This document shows positions 1-5,793 of a stretch of DNA of 11,285 bases, in pieces. The position numbers and the translations under genes are program-made. The stretch lies in assembly GCA_023392185.1 (NCBI GenBank), contig JAEVZP010000014.1, positions 1 through 11,285 on the forward strand, written 5' to 3'. This DNA comes from Bacteroidota bacterium (GTDB lineage Bacteria; Bacteroidota; Bacteroidia; Chitinophagales; Chitinophagaceae). Position 1 is the stretch's first letter. Each line of letters starts with the position of its first letter. The notes beneath the pieces were generated by a model, which saw nothing but the letters and a program-made list of their open reading frames with translations, had not been told where the DNA came from and did no database searches.

Positions 1-423
1 GGCTATTACTGGAGCCCCGACCGCTGGATCAGCGACCCGCAGGCCGATGCCCCTTACGTGTGGCCGGTGCAGAGCACCCTCTACGAGGTGGTCGTGCAGC
101 TGGCCTCCGGCTGCACGGCGGCAGGGCGGGTGTTTGTGAAGGTGAGCGACCCGGCACAGATACCGGTTCCCAGTGCTTTTGCGCCGGCAGCCGAACCGGG
201 CGGTTTTAAGGCAGCGCGGTTCGGCAGCTACAAACTGCGGCGCTTTGCGGTCTATAACCGTTGGGGCAACCGTCTTTTTGAAACCGCCGATCCTACGCAA
301 GGCTGGGATGGCACTTACAACGGCAACGCCCAGCCCGAAGGCACCTATATCTATCTAATAGAAGCTACTGCGTCCGGTGGCAAGCCCTATCTGCAAAAAG
401 GAACCGTGCTCTTGATGCGGTAG
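1..423 (+). CDS. C-terminal part of a secreted protein with a CHU_C / T9SS type B sorting domain (5' end outside window)
   Basis: The frame is open from base 1 and ends at TAG 421-423, leaving 140 residues of a longer protein. The first ~50 residues (YYWSPDRWISDP, then a beta-rich stretch ending in VFVKV) look like the last Ig/PKD-like repeat that usually precedes a CHU_C domain. The end matches the gliding-motility-associated C-terminal domain: VPSAFAP, then FAVYNRWGNRLFET, GWDGTYNG, PEGTYIYLIEA and a final KGTVLLMR. In this family the domain directs export through the type IX secretion system and anchoring at or release from the cell surface. One oddity is that the usual NGDG-type loop after the VPxAFxP motif is replaced by AAEPGG and the linker to YNRWG is short. 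The GTG at 58 is internal, not a start. The function of the missing N-terminal part cannot be told. Confidence 0.88.
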   Translation, partial: GYYWSPDRWISDPQADAPYVWPVQSTLYEVVVQLASGCTAAGRVFVKVSDPAQIPVPSAFAPAAEPGGFKAARFGSYKLRRFAVYNRWGNRLFETADPTQGWDGTYNGNAQPEGTYIYLIEATASGGKPYLQKGTVLLMR

Positions 424-509
424 AGCTAAAACCTCCCGGCATAACAAGCTGCGTTGTCTGCATAACATTGGTTTCGGATTGGTTTCCGGAAATTTCTTAC
501 CCTTTGTAA

Positions 510-1039
510 ATGCGCGTCTTCCGCGCTCTCCTCCTCATGGCCCTTATTATTGCTCAGTTTTTCCGGCCTACCCGCAATCCGGGAACCATTCGGGGAACAA
601 CGCACATCAGCGAGGTGTATCCCGTGCCGGCGGGGGTAGAAGGTATTTTGGAAAAGCCTGCTACGACCGCCACAGCAACCAAACATGTTACCCGTGGTAT
701 ACCCGTGTGCAGCCCCTGGGCTGGTGGCTGGCCAACCATGTGGCTGAAGGCAAGGAAGAGTTGAACTTTTCAGAATTTACCAACCTGCCGCCGGAAGGCC
801 GCGCCCACAAGCTGGCCGAAATCATTGAGCAGGTAGAGCACAGCGAGATGCCCCTGCGCTCCTACACCCTCCTGCACCGCGAAGCCAACCTGACACAGGC
901 CGAAAAGGAAATCCTCATTAACCGGGCACGGCCGGGCGCGGAAAAGATCCACCGAAAGCAACGCAGACAAGCCCACTTCAGGCTCATTTGCGCCTTCTGC
1001 ATTTCCGGAAATTTCCGGAAATGCAGAAGGCGCAAATGA
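510..1039 (+). pseudogene. heme-binding-domain (haem_bd, c-type-like) protein gene, frameshifted and missing a heme cysteine
   Basis: Two frames together make one recognisable small Bacteroidota heme-binding-domain protein. From ATG 510 the first frame gives a membrane-anchoring start (MRVFRALLLMALIIAQFFRP) and VYPVPAGVEGILEK. The family sequence then continues one frame over as ACYDRHSN, YPWYTRVQPLGWW, EGKEELNFSEF, HKLAEIIEQVEHSEMPL and SYTLLHREANLT. The switch falls in the A-run at 652-655; one extra A would restore ILEKACYD. Left as it is, the first frame stops at 764 after 84 residues. The heme motif expected as CYDCH reads CYDRH (Arg codon 668-670), so covalent heme binding would be lost. 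A conserved-looking Trp near the end is Arg (923-925). The frame ends at TGA 1037-1039, inside the palindrome at 984-1039. A sequencing error could explain the frameshift but not readily the Cys-to-Arg change. Decay is the better reading. Confidence 0.8.
984..1039. repeat. perfect 56-bp palindrome with no spacer
   Basis: Bases 984-1011 and 1012-1039 are exact reverse complements (28 + 28). The centre consists of two tandem copies of ATTTCCGGAA (1001-1010 and 1011-1020), itself a near-palindrome. As RNA it would fold into a very stable hairpin. No T-run follows on either strand, so it is not a classic intrinsic terminator. It lies at the 3' end of the decayed heme-binding gene, whose stop codon is its last triplet. 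A REP-like dispersed element or a transcript-end-stabilising hairpin are the main options. Confidence 0.93.
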
Positions 1040-1057
1040 TATCCGGGACAAAGGTTA

Positions 1058-1072
1058 GGTCGCGAAGCGACC
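1058..1072. repeat. short hairpin GGTCGC-gaa-GCGACC
   Basis: A 6-bp perfect stem with a 3-base loop (GGTCGCGAAGCGACC), preceded by TTA. It has the same stem as the hairpin at 1108-1122, about 50 bases away, with a different loop. The pairing of identical stems with changed loops suggests a REP-like repetitive element rather than coding sequence. Confidence 0.65.
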
Positions 1073-1104
1073 ACTTGAAAATGTTGTCTTGGTTGCTACA
1101 AACA

Positions 1105-1128
1105 TCAGGTCGCTACGCGACCGCCTGA
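1105..1128. repeat. second GGTCGC-tac-GCGACC hairpin with an extended TCAGG/CCTGA outer stem
   Basis: The core GGTCGCTACGCGACC (1108-1122) repeats the stem of 1058-1072. Outer bases TCAGG (1105-1109) and CCTGA (1124-1128) are also complementary and offer an alternative longer stem. The unit is likely a second copy of the same small palindromic repeat family. Confidence 0.65.
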
Positions 1129-1257
1129 CCCAGACGCACATCACAAATTGACATTATATCATTTGTATACCTAAAAGGTCGTTACAAAATGGCTCCCCTC
1201 TCCCACGGAGCAGAAAGGGAGCGGCCAACGATGCGCAAATTAGTTGTATAAATGGCA

Positions 1258-1338
1258 TTGTTTTGTCACCCTGCCTTCCGACAGGGTCTTACAAGAATAT
1301 TTCTAAGATTCCGCCCTTGGCGGAATGACAAAAAACAA
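1258..1338. repeat. 81-bp three-stem inverted-repeat element (possible dispersed intergenic repeat)
   Basis: Outer arms TTGTTTTGTCA (1258-1268) and TGACAAAAAACAA (1326-1338) pair apart from two extra bases in the right arm. Inside are three consecutive stems: CCCTG/CAGGG (1269-1273 with 1282-1286), TCTT..AGAA/TTCT..AAGA (about 1287-1308), and ATTCCGCC-ctt-GGCGGAAT (1308-1326, 8 bp perfect). The shape is a cloverleaf-like fold. From memory it resembles intergenic repeats of Bacteroidota bounded by TGTCA and TGACA; this is recall, not a search result. It begins 33 bases past the lipA stop and might also stop or protect the lipA transcript. Confidence 0.7.
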
Positions 1339-1371
1339 TAACGGTGTTGAGCAAACATCCGGCGTGGCTTC

Positions 1372-2304
1372 TTACCCCACCAGCATCGCTTCCTGCTCGG
1401 CTTCCCAGGCCGGGCGGCCGCTGACCACGTGCTTTTCGCTGTGGTAGGAAGAGCGCACCAGCGGACCGCTTTCCACATGGTCGAGGCCCATTTTATAGCC
1501 TTCATTGCGGTAGAAAGCAAACTCGTCGGGGTGCACAAAACGCGCCACCGGCAGGTGCTTCGGTGTCGGTTGCAGGTATTGACCGATCGTGACCACATCG
1601 CAGCCATTGTCGGCCAGGTCGCGCAGGGTTTGGAGGACTTCTTCCTGCGTTTCGCCGAGGCCCAGCATGATACCGCTTTTGGTGCGCATCCCGCCTTCCT
1701 TAAACCGGCGGATGACTTCCATGCTGCGGTGGTATTTGGCCTGAATCCGCACTTTCCGGGTCAGGCGTTCCACGGTTTCGATATTGTGGCTCATCACTTC
1801 CGGCGCGGCGTCGCAGAGGCGCTGAATGGCTTCCACATCGCCTTTAAAATCGGGCACTAAGGTTTCCAGCGTCGTATCGGGATTGAGGGCGCGAACGGCT
1901 TTGATAGTGTTGTACCAAACCGTAGAGCCGCCGTCTTTCAGCTCGTCGCGGTCTACCGAGGTGATGACCGCGTGCTTCACCTGCATCAGGTGAATGGCTT
2001 CGGCCACGCGCTGCGGTTCGTCCCAGTCTACCGGCAGGGGCTTGCCCGTAGCTACGGCGCAGAAGCCGCACGAACGGGTGCAGATATTGCCCAGAATCAT
2101 GAAGGTAGCCGTGCCGGCCCCCCAGCACTCGCCCATATTGGGGCAACTGCCGCTTTCGCAGATGGTGTGCAGCTTGTGCTGACTCACCAGTCCGCGAACA
2201 TGTTTATAGCCTTCGCCTGTGGGGAGTCTTACTTTTAACCAATCGGGTTTTTTCGCGCGTGTTTCTACCGGCGCCGTAGCGCCGATTACCGGAAGCTCTT
2301 GCAT
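1372..2304 (-). CDS. lipA: lipoyl synthase
   Basis: A 310-residue radical SAM enzyme that inserts two sulfurs into protein-bound octanoyl groups to make lipoyl cofactors for pyruvate and 2-oxoglutarate dehydrogenases and the glycine cleavage system; cytoplasmic. All hallmark residues are present. The auxiliary 4Fe-4S cluster motif is CESGSCPNMGEC (Cys49, Cys54, Cys60), the radical SAM motif is CTRSCGFC (Cys75, Cys79, Cys82), and the C-terminal RSSY (284-287) supplies the serine ligand. VMSHNIETVERL and GIMLGLGET are also typical. Length matches the family. The ATG at 2304 sits 21 bases after the stop of the upstream secreted-protein gene, so co-transcription is possible, but a -7-like TAATTTTG lies in that gap. 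No lipB is present in the window. Confidence 0.97.
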   Translation of the reverse strand: MQELPVIGATAPVETRAKKPDWLKVRLPTGEGYKHVRGLVSQHKLHTICESGSCPNMGECWGAGTATFMILGNICTRSCGFCAVATGKPLPVDWDEPQRVAEAIHLMQVKHAVITSVDRDELKDGGSTVWYNTIKAVRALNPDTTLETLVPDFKGDVEAIQRLCDAAPEVMSHNIETVERLTRKVRIQAKYHRSMEVIRRFKEGGMRTKSGIMLGLGETQEEVLQTLRDLADNGCDVVTIGQYLQPTPKHLPVARFVHPDEFAFYRNEGYKMGLDHVESGPLVRSSYHSEKHVVSGRPAWEAEQEAMLVG

Positions 2305-2314
2305 AAGTAGGGGT

Positions 2315-2322
2315 CAAAATTA
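2315..2322 (-). promoter_or_regulatory. candidate -7 promoter element of lipA (TAATTTTG)
   Basis: On the minus strand TAATTTTG fits the Bacteroidota -7 consensus TAnnTTTG and ends 10 bases before the lipA ATG, in the 21-base gap after the upstream gene. No convincing -33 TTTG is seen at the usual distance. If used, the message would start almost at the ATG. Confidence 0.4.
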
Positions 2323-2325
2323 CGC

Positions 2326-3177
2326 CTAATACCGCTCTTTCCCGGCGTAGCGTTTGCCAAAGTGAATCGCGGCGAAGACATTAAGGAATAAAGACTGCGG
2401 CTTTTTGGTCGCTACAATCTCTATGGGCTTGAAAAAATACTCGGCGCTCACGCCGGTTTCGAGGGCAGTAACGCGTTTTTTTTGATTGGCAAAATCAAAC
2501 CGGAGGGCGCTTTTGAGATGCAGGCCGGGGGCGAGCTTGATTTCTTTCAACCCTTCGGTAAGCGGCGCTCTGCCGGTGATGCGGGCCGCATCCAGAAAGT
2601 TGGCAGCGGTGGCCGGCTCGTATTTAATCGGTGCGTTGCCCCCGGCAAAATTCCCGACCACATAATAGGGCTTGATCAGTCCGGCCGCCAGGCCGCCACC
2701 ATTAACCCAGTGAATCGAAACAGTGCCGCTTTCCGGCTTCCCGGCAATCATTTTCCGGAAATTCATCCCCAGCTTCACCGCATAAAAGTTGGCCGCCTTG
2801 CCGTAGGTATAGCCCTGCGAACGGGCACCAATATTGGGATCGCTCGGCTGCCCGCTTTTCAACTCATGCGGTCCGAAATGTTCGGTAAATTCAAGAGAGA
2901 AAGACCGGACGTCATAAAACATGTTGGCCTTCTCGCCACTTTCTTCCGTGCGCACAGCACCTTTTTCCAACAGCAGGCTATAGCCGTCGGAATTGATTTG
3001 CAACCCGCCGGAAAATTCCCGGTTGATGGGCTTGGGCCGCGGTGGTCGTTTAATTCGTGGCGCCAGCCTGGGTGCTTCTGCTTTCAAAACAGAATCAGGG
3101 ACGGTGTATTGCGCCCATCCATGCTCCGGCAGCAGGAAAAAGGCGGGTGCAAGGAGAAGAAGACAGAATGGACGCAT
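2326..3177 (-). CDS. secreted or outer-membrane protein of unknown function
   Basis: A 283-residue protein with a clear signal peptide (MRPFCLLLLAPAFFLLPEHG, cleavage likely after WAQ near residue 22-23). A Pro/Arg/Lys-rich linker follows (KAEAPRLAPRIKRPPRPKP). The rest is rich in alternating hydrophobic and polar residues (FSGGLQINSDGYSLLLEKG, FYAVKLGMNFRKMIAG, SLFLNVFAAIHFGKRY), as in small beta-barrel or outer-membrane-associated proteins. I do not recognise a named family; it resembles Bacteroidota hypothetical proteins. No catalytic motif is evident. The ATG at 3177 gives the signal peptide directly; a weak -7-like TATTTTAG lies five bases upstream. It is followed after 21 bases by lipA on the same strand, possibly as an operon without obvious functional linkage. 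OsmC is divergent, with 84 bases between the two starts. Confidence 0.8.
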   Translation of the reverse strand: MRPFCLLLLAPAFFLLPEHGWAQYTVPDSVLKAEAPRLAPRIKRPPRPKPINREFSGGLQINSDGYSLLLEKGAVRTEESGEKANMFYDVRSFSLEFTEHFGPHELKSGQPSDPNIGARSQGYTYGKAANFYAVKLGMNFRKMIAGKPESGTVSIHWVNGGGLAAGLIKPYYVVGNFAGGNAPIKYEPATAANFLDAARITGRAPLTEGLKEIKLAPGLHLKSALRFDFANQKKRVTALETGVSAEYFFKPIEIVATKKPQSLFLNVFAAIHFGKRYAGKERY

Positions 3178-3261
3178 AGGTGCTAAAATAACACTTTTGT
3201 GCCTTCGAAGTTTAAAAGCCTTTAAACCGGGTAAATTGCGCTTCCTATTTATTGTTTAGCT

Positions 3262-3675
3262 ATGACCTCAACAGTCGTTTATCAAGGCAGTTTGCGCACC
3301 GAAGCCACCCATCTGCAATCCGGAGCCACCATTCTTACCGACGCCCCTACTGACAACCACGGCAAGGGCGAAGCCTTTTCGCCCACCGATTTGGTGGCAA
3401 CAGCGCTGGCGGCCTGCATGGCCACTATTATGGGCATCGCTGCCCAGACCCATGGCATTGCCCTCGAAGGAACCCGCCTGGAAGTAACCAAGAAAATGGT
3501 TTCTGACCCTCGCCGCATTGGGGAGATTGTGGTAGACGTTCGCTATCCGGAGGGCCTTATCCTTTCCGAAAAAGAAAAGACGGTTCTCGAAAAAGCAGCC
3601 CTGAGCTGCCCGGTTTTGGAAAGCCTGCATCCCGACTGCCGGAAAACGGTTTTATTTCACGGCGGCACCGCGTAA
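3262..3675 (+). CDS. OsmC family peroxiredoxin-like protein
   Basis: A 137-residue protein of the OsmC/Ohr superfamily. These cytoplasmic thiol enzymes reduce organic hydroperoxides using two cysteines. The two expected cysteines are present: Cys52 in ALAACMATIMGI, preceded by FSPTDLVATALA, and Cys116 in KAALSCPVLESL. An extra Cys126 lies in HPDCRKTV. Length and the order of the two cysteine motifs match the YhfA/OsmC-like group rather than being specific to Ohr, so no gene symbol is given. The ATG at 3262 starts directly after the 84-base divergent intergenic region. The 3' end overlaps the end of the convergent DUF2851 gene by 24 bases, so no space exists for a private terminator between them. 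Confidence 0.92.
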   Translation: MTSTVVYQGSLRTEATHLQSGATILTDAPTDNHGKGEAFSPTDLVATALAACMATIMGIAAQTHGIALEGTRLEVTKKMVSDPRRIGEIVVDVRYPEGLILSEKEKTVLEKAALSCPVLESLHPDCRKTVLFHGGTA

Positions 3676-4932
3676 GATCCTGAGTCCGACGGAGCAATTC
3701 AGGCAGTTTTTGGCGGAGCAATAAAACTGATAAAGTTCCAGCATTCCCTGCGCCTCTGTAGCATTGCGCGGCTTCCAGCCGCTGCCGGCAAAACGGGCAA
3801 CAAGACTGTTTTTTTCCGGTGGCAGACTATCGAGGAAAGCTTCCGCTTTTTCGCGTTCCGCACGGTTACCGGAATGCACCGCCCGCAGGTATTTGAGCGG
3901 TGCCAGCACATTGGCCACCAAGGTTTCGGCACTGCTTTTGCCCAGGGTTTTTTCTTGTGGAGCATGGGTTTGCCCTTCTTTAAAGGTGGTGTGCGTGTGC
4001 CAGAAATCGCTCAACGGGACCTGCATATGCGCAACAGCTTCTTGAGCATCGGCAACATCCAGCAAGGCAGTCAGGCGCTCACCGAGGTGATGGATTAAAG
4101 AAGCAAACTGTGCCAGACGGATGGTCGGGAAATTGGCCGGGCGCATCCGTAGAAACTTCCATTCGTGGGCTGCGAGGGGCTGCAACCCGTATTTGTGCCG
4201 CAGGTATTGATACTCGCTTCGAAGCGATTGTATGTACGCCCCGCCTCCTTCCACCGGAAGCAATCCCGACTGCCCAAACAGAAGCGCTTCGAGCGCGTGC
4301 AGCCTTTCGCGGTTTTTGAGCAAAAGGGCGAGCGGTGTTTGCCGGGCCAGCCGCCCAAAAGCGTCGGCATTTACTTTGAAACCCATTCCGGCAGCCAGTG
4401 ACTCGTATAACAAGGCGCCAAAATCGCCGTGCAGATCAGTCAGGCGTGCTTCATAACCGGTAAAGCGACGCTCCCAGCGCTGTGAGAGCATACGGATCAG
4501 CCAGCTGCTTTTTACAATCTCCGCAACCTGCCCATGCTGGTCGGCACAGGGCAAAGCGATGGCGGCGTCCACCAGACTGGCATAGCGGGTAGCCACGGCT
4601 GCGGAAATATGGGGCGCGAGCACCAGCACCGGAACGCCGGCTGCTGCGCCGGGGAGATCGTCTTCGAGAACCACATGCAGCACAACGCTTTTATAGGCCT
4701 CATCGGCGCTGTGGAGGTGGCGCTTCCAGTCGCTGCTGCGCAGGTGCATTTCTACGGCGCCGGCCAGCAAGGTGTCGCCAATGCGGATTCTGGCTCCCGA
4801 AAAATCGGGCCCGGAGTCACGGTTGAGCGTTCCCGGATGCACGACCGTGACAGGTTCGCCGGCCGTTGTGCACAAACCGGCCGGCTGGTAGAGGCTGAAT
4901 TGCCAGATGGCCTGCAGGAGATCTTCCTTCAT
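3652..4932 (-). CDS. DUF2851 family protein
   Basis: A 426-residue protein recognised as the Bacteroidota DUF2851 family, of unknown function and probably cytoplasmic (no signal peptide or membrane segment). The N-terminal third has the family signature: NRDSGPDFSGARI (residues 37-49) and GAVEMHLRSSDWKRHLH (58-74) followed by DEAYKSVVLHVV. The C-terminus carries a cysteine cluster CSAKNCLNC (Cys405, Cys410, Cys413), spacing C-x4-C-x2-C, which could bind metal; this is inference. Length is as expected. The ATG at 4932 has no clear Shine-Dalgarno. A weak -7-like TGTATTTG on the minus strand lies about 32 bases upstream. Its last codons overlap the convergent OsmC gene by 24 bases. Confidence 0.92.
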   Translation of the reverse strand: MKEDLLQAIWQFSLYQPAGLCTTAGEPVTVVHPGTLNRDSGPDFSGARIRIGDTLLAGAVEMHLRSSDWKRHLHSADEAYKSVVLHVVLEDDLPGAAAGVPVLVLAPHISAAVATRYASLVDAAIALPCADQHGQVAEIVKSSWLIRMLSQRWERRFTGYEARLTDLHGDFGALLYESLAAGMGFKVNADAFGRLARQTPLALLLKNRERLHALEALLFGQSGLLPVEGGGAYIQSLRSEYQYLRHKYGLQPLAAHEWKFLRMRPANFPTIRLAQFASLIHHLGERLTALLDVADAQEAVAHMQVPLSDFWHTHTTFKEGQTHAPQEKTLGKSSAETLVANVLAPLKYLRAVHSGNRAEREKAEAFLDSLPPEKNSLVARFAGSGWKPRNATEAQGMLELYQFYCSAKNCLNCSVGLRILRGAAVK

Positions 4933-5053
4933 AAAGGAAAGTTCCTATAGATGGATTAAAAATCCAAATACAGTGCTTTAAAAGAAAAAGATACCGTGCT
5001 GCTTTAGGGCGTTTTCCCCAGGCAGGGTGTGAAGCAGAGGTGTTTGGACGCAC

Positions 5054-5091
5054 AAAAAGCCGCACCCTCCGGTTCCGGAGGGTGCGGCTTT
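5054..5091 (-). terminator. rho-independent terminator of rplS
   Basis: Bases 5056-5072 and 5075-5091 are perfect reverse complements, giving a GC-rich stem (core GCCGCACCCTCC / GGAGGGTGCGGC) with a GGTTCC apex. Read on the minus strand the stem is followed by TTTTT (5058-5054). It begins 25 bases past the rplS stop codon and is positioned only for that gene. Confidence 0.93.
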
Positions 5092-5116
5092 CAAGAAAGA
5101 AGGGAGCATAAACTTC

Positions 5117-5497
5117 TTAGGCCTCGGCAGGAACTGCTTTCGGGGCAACAGCGCGGCGCTTCTCTTTAATACGGGCGCTTTTGCCGGAACGCTCGCGCAG
5201 GTAGTACAGTTTAGCACGACGCACACGGCCCACTTTATTGAGCTCGATCGACTCTATATTGGGGCTGTAGAGGGGGAACAGACGTTCTACGCCAACGCCG
5301 TTAGACATTTTGCGCACGGTGAAAGTCTGTGTCATGCCACGGCCCTGGCGCTTGATAACGTCGCCGCGGTAGGCCTGGATACGCTCTTTGGCACCTTCAA
5401 TGATGCGGTAGTTAACGGTAACGTTATCACCGGCTTTAAATTGCGGAACCGTCTTCTGAGCGGTCATTTGTTCGTGAACGAAAGCAATGGCGTCCAT
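5117..5497 (-). CDS. rplS: 50S ribosomal protein L19
   Basis: A 126-residue ribosomal protein L19, a component of the large subunit at the interface with the 30S subunit. Characteristic segments are FKAGDNVTVNYRI, ERIQAYRGDVIKRQGRG, TFTVRKMSNGVGVERLFPL, SPNIESIEL and VRRAKLYYLRERSGKSARI. The C-terminal tail is Lys/Ala-rich (KEKRRAVAPKAVPAEA) and makes the protein about ten residues longer than the E. coli one. In E. coli rplS sits with rpsP-rimM-trmD; here it stands alone, with its own promoter (5520-5551) and terminator (5054-5091), which is usual in Bacteroidota. The ATG at 5497 has no Shine-Dalgarno. Confidence 0.98.
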   Translation of the reverse strand: MDAIAFVHEQMTAQKTVPQFKAGDNVTVNYRIIEGAKERIQAYRGDVIKRQGRGMTQTFTVRKMSNGVGVERLFPLYSPNIESIELNKVGRVRRAKLYYLRERSGKSARIKEKRRAVAPKAVPAEA

Positions 5498-5519
5498 GGG
5501 AATTTTCGATTTGAGCGGG

Positions 5520-5551
5520 CAAAGGTAGGTAATTTATGCTTCGATTGCAAA
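5520..5551 (-). promoter_or_regulatory. rplS promoter, Bacteroidota sigma-A type
   Basis: On the minus strand TTTG (5551-5548) is followed after 20 bases by TACCTTTG (5527-5520), a full match to the -33 TTTG / -7 TAnnTTTG arrangement. The -7 element ends 22 bases before the rplS ATG, leaving a short 5' untranslated region of about 15 bases with no Shine-Dalgarno. Confidence 0.78.
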
Positions 5552-5793
5552 CAACTTCCAAACATTCTTCTCAGTCTGTACCGCAGCGCCGGAGAAGCAA
5601 TGGCTGTTTTGTCTTCTGACCGGGGAGCTGCCTGTTTCAGGTGAAGCGTGAAAGTGCTCTGATTCCCTCCGAAGAGCAGTTGGGCACTAAAATATTTTTT
5701 TCATCCGCACCCAACGGCCCTATAAAATCAGCCGTCTACTACAGACACCATTAGAAACTTTCTACATCTCCACACTTCAAACGTAGTTTTTTT
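5528..5793. other. divergent intergenic region between rplS and the T9SS cargo gene
   Basis: No credible gene. The left edge contains the rplS promoter. The middle contains weak inverted repeats (CTTCTC 5567-5572 with GAGAAG 5592-5597). The part nearest 5794 is AT-rich with a T-run just before the ATG; no clear -33/-7 pair for the plus-strand gene is seen. Confidence 0.55.

Larger units (their letters stand above)
1040..1371. other. gene-free region made of small palindromic elements
   Basis: No credible coding frame is seen in these 332 bases between the broken heme-binding gene and the 3' end of lipA. It holds the paired GGTCGC hairpins (1058-1072, 1105-1128), an inverted repeat GCTCCC (1192-1197) / GGGAGC (1217-1222), and the three-stem element at 1258-1338. 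The stretch at about 1130-1190 is AT-rich with no clear structure. The arrangement looks like an intergenic landing site for dispersed repeats. Confidence 0.7.

Noticed and set aside
479..1039. A single 186-residue plus-strand frame as an independent gene
   Set aside because: Only its part after about 653 matches the heme-binding family; the first third is out-of-frame sequence of the start at 510.
1058..1128. CRISPR-like repeats
   Set aside because: Only two short palindromes with different loops and flanks, no regular spacing and no cas genes.
2482..3186. 234-residue plus-strand frame opposite the secreted protein gene
   Set aside because: Antisense to a gene with a clear signal peptide; no domain is recognisable in it.
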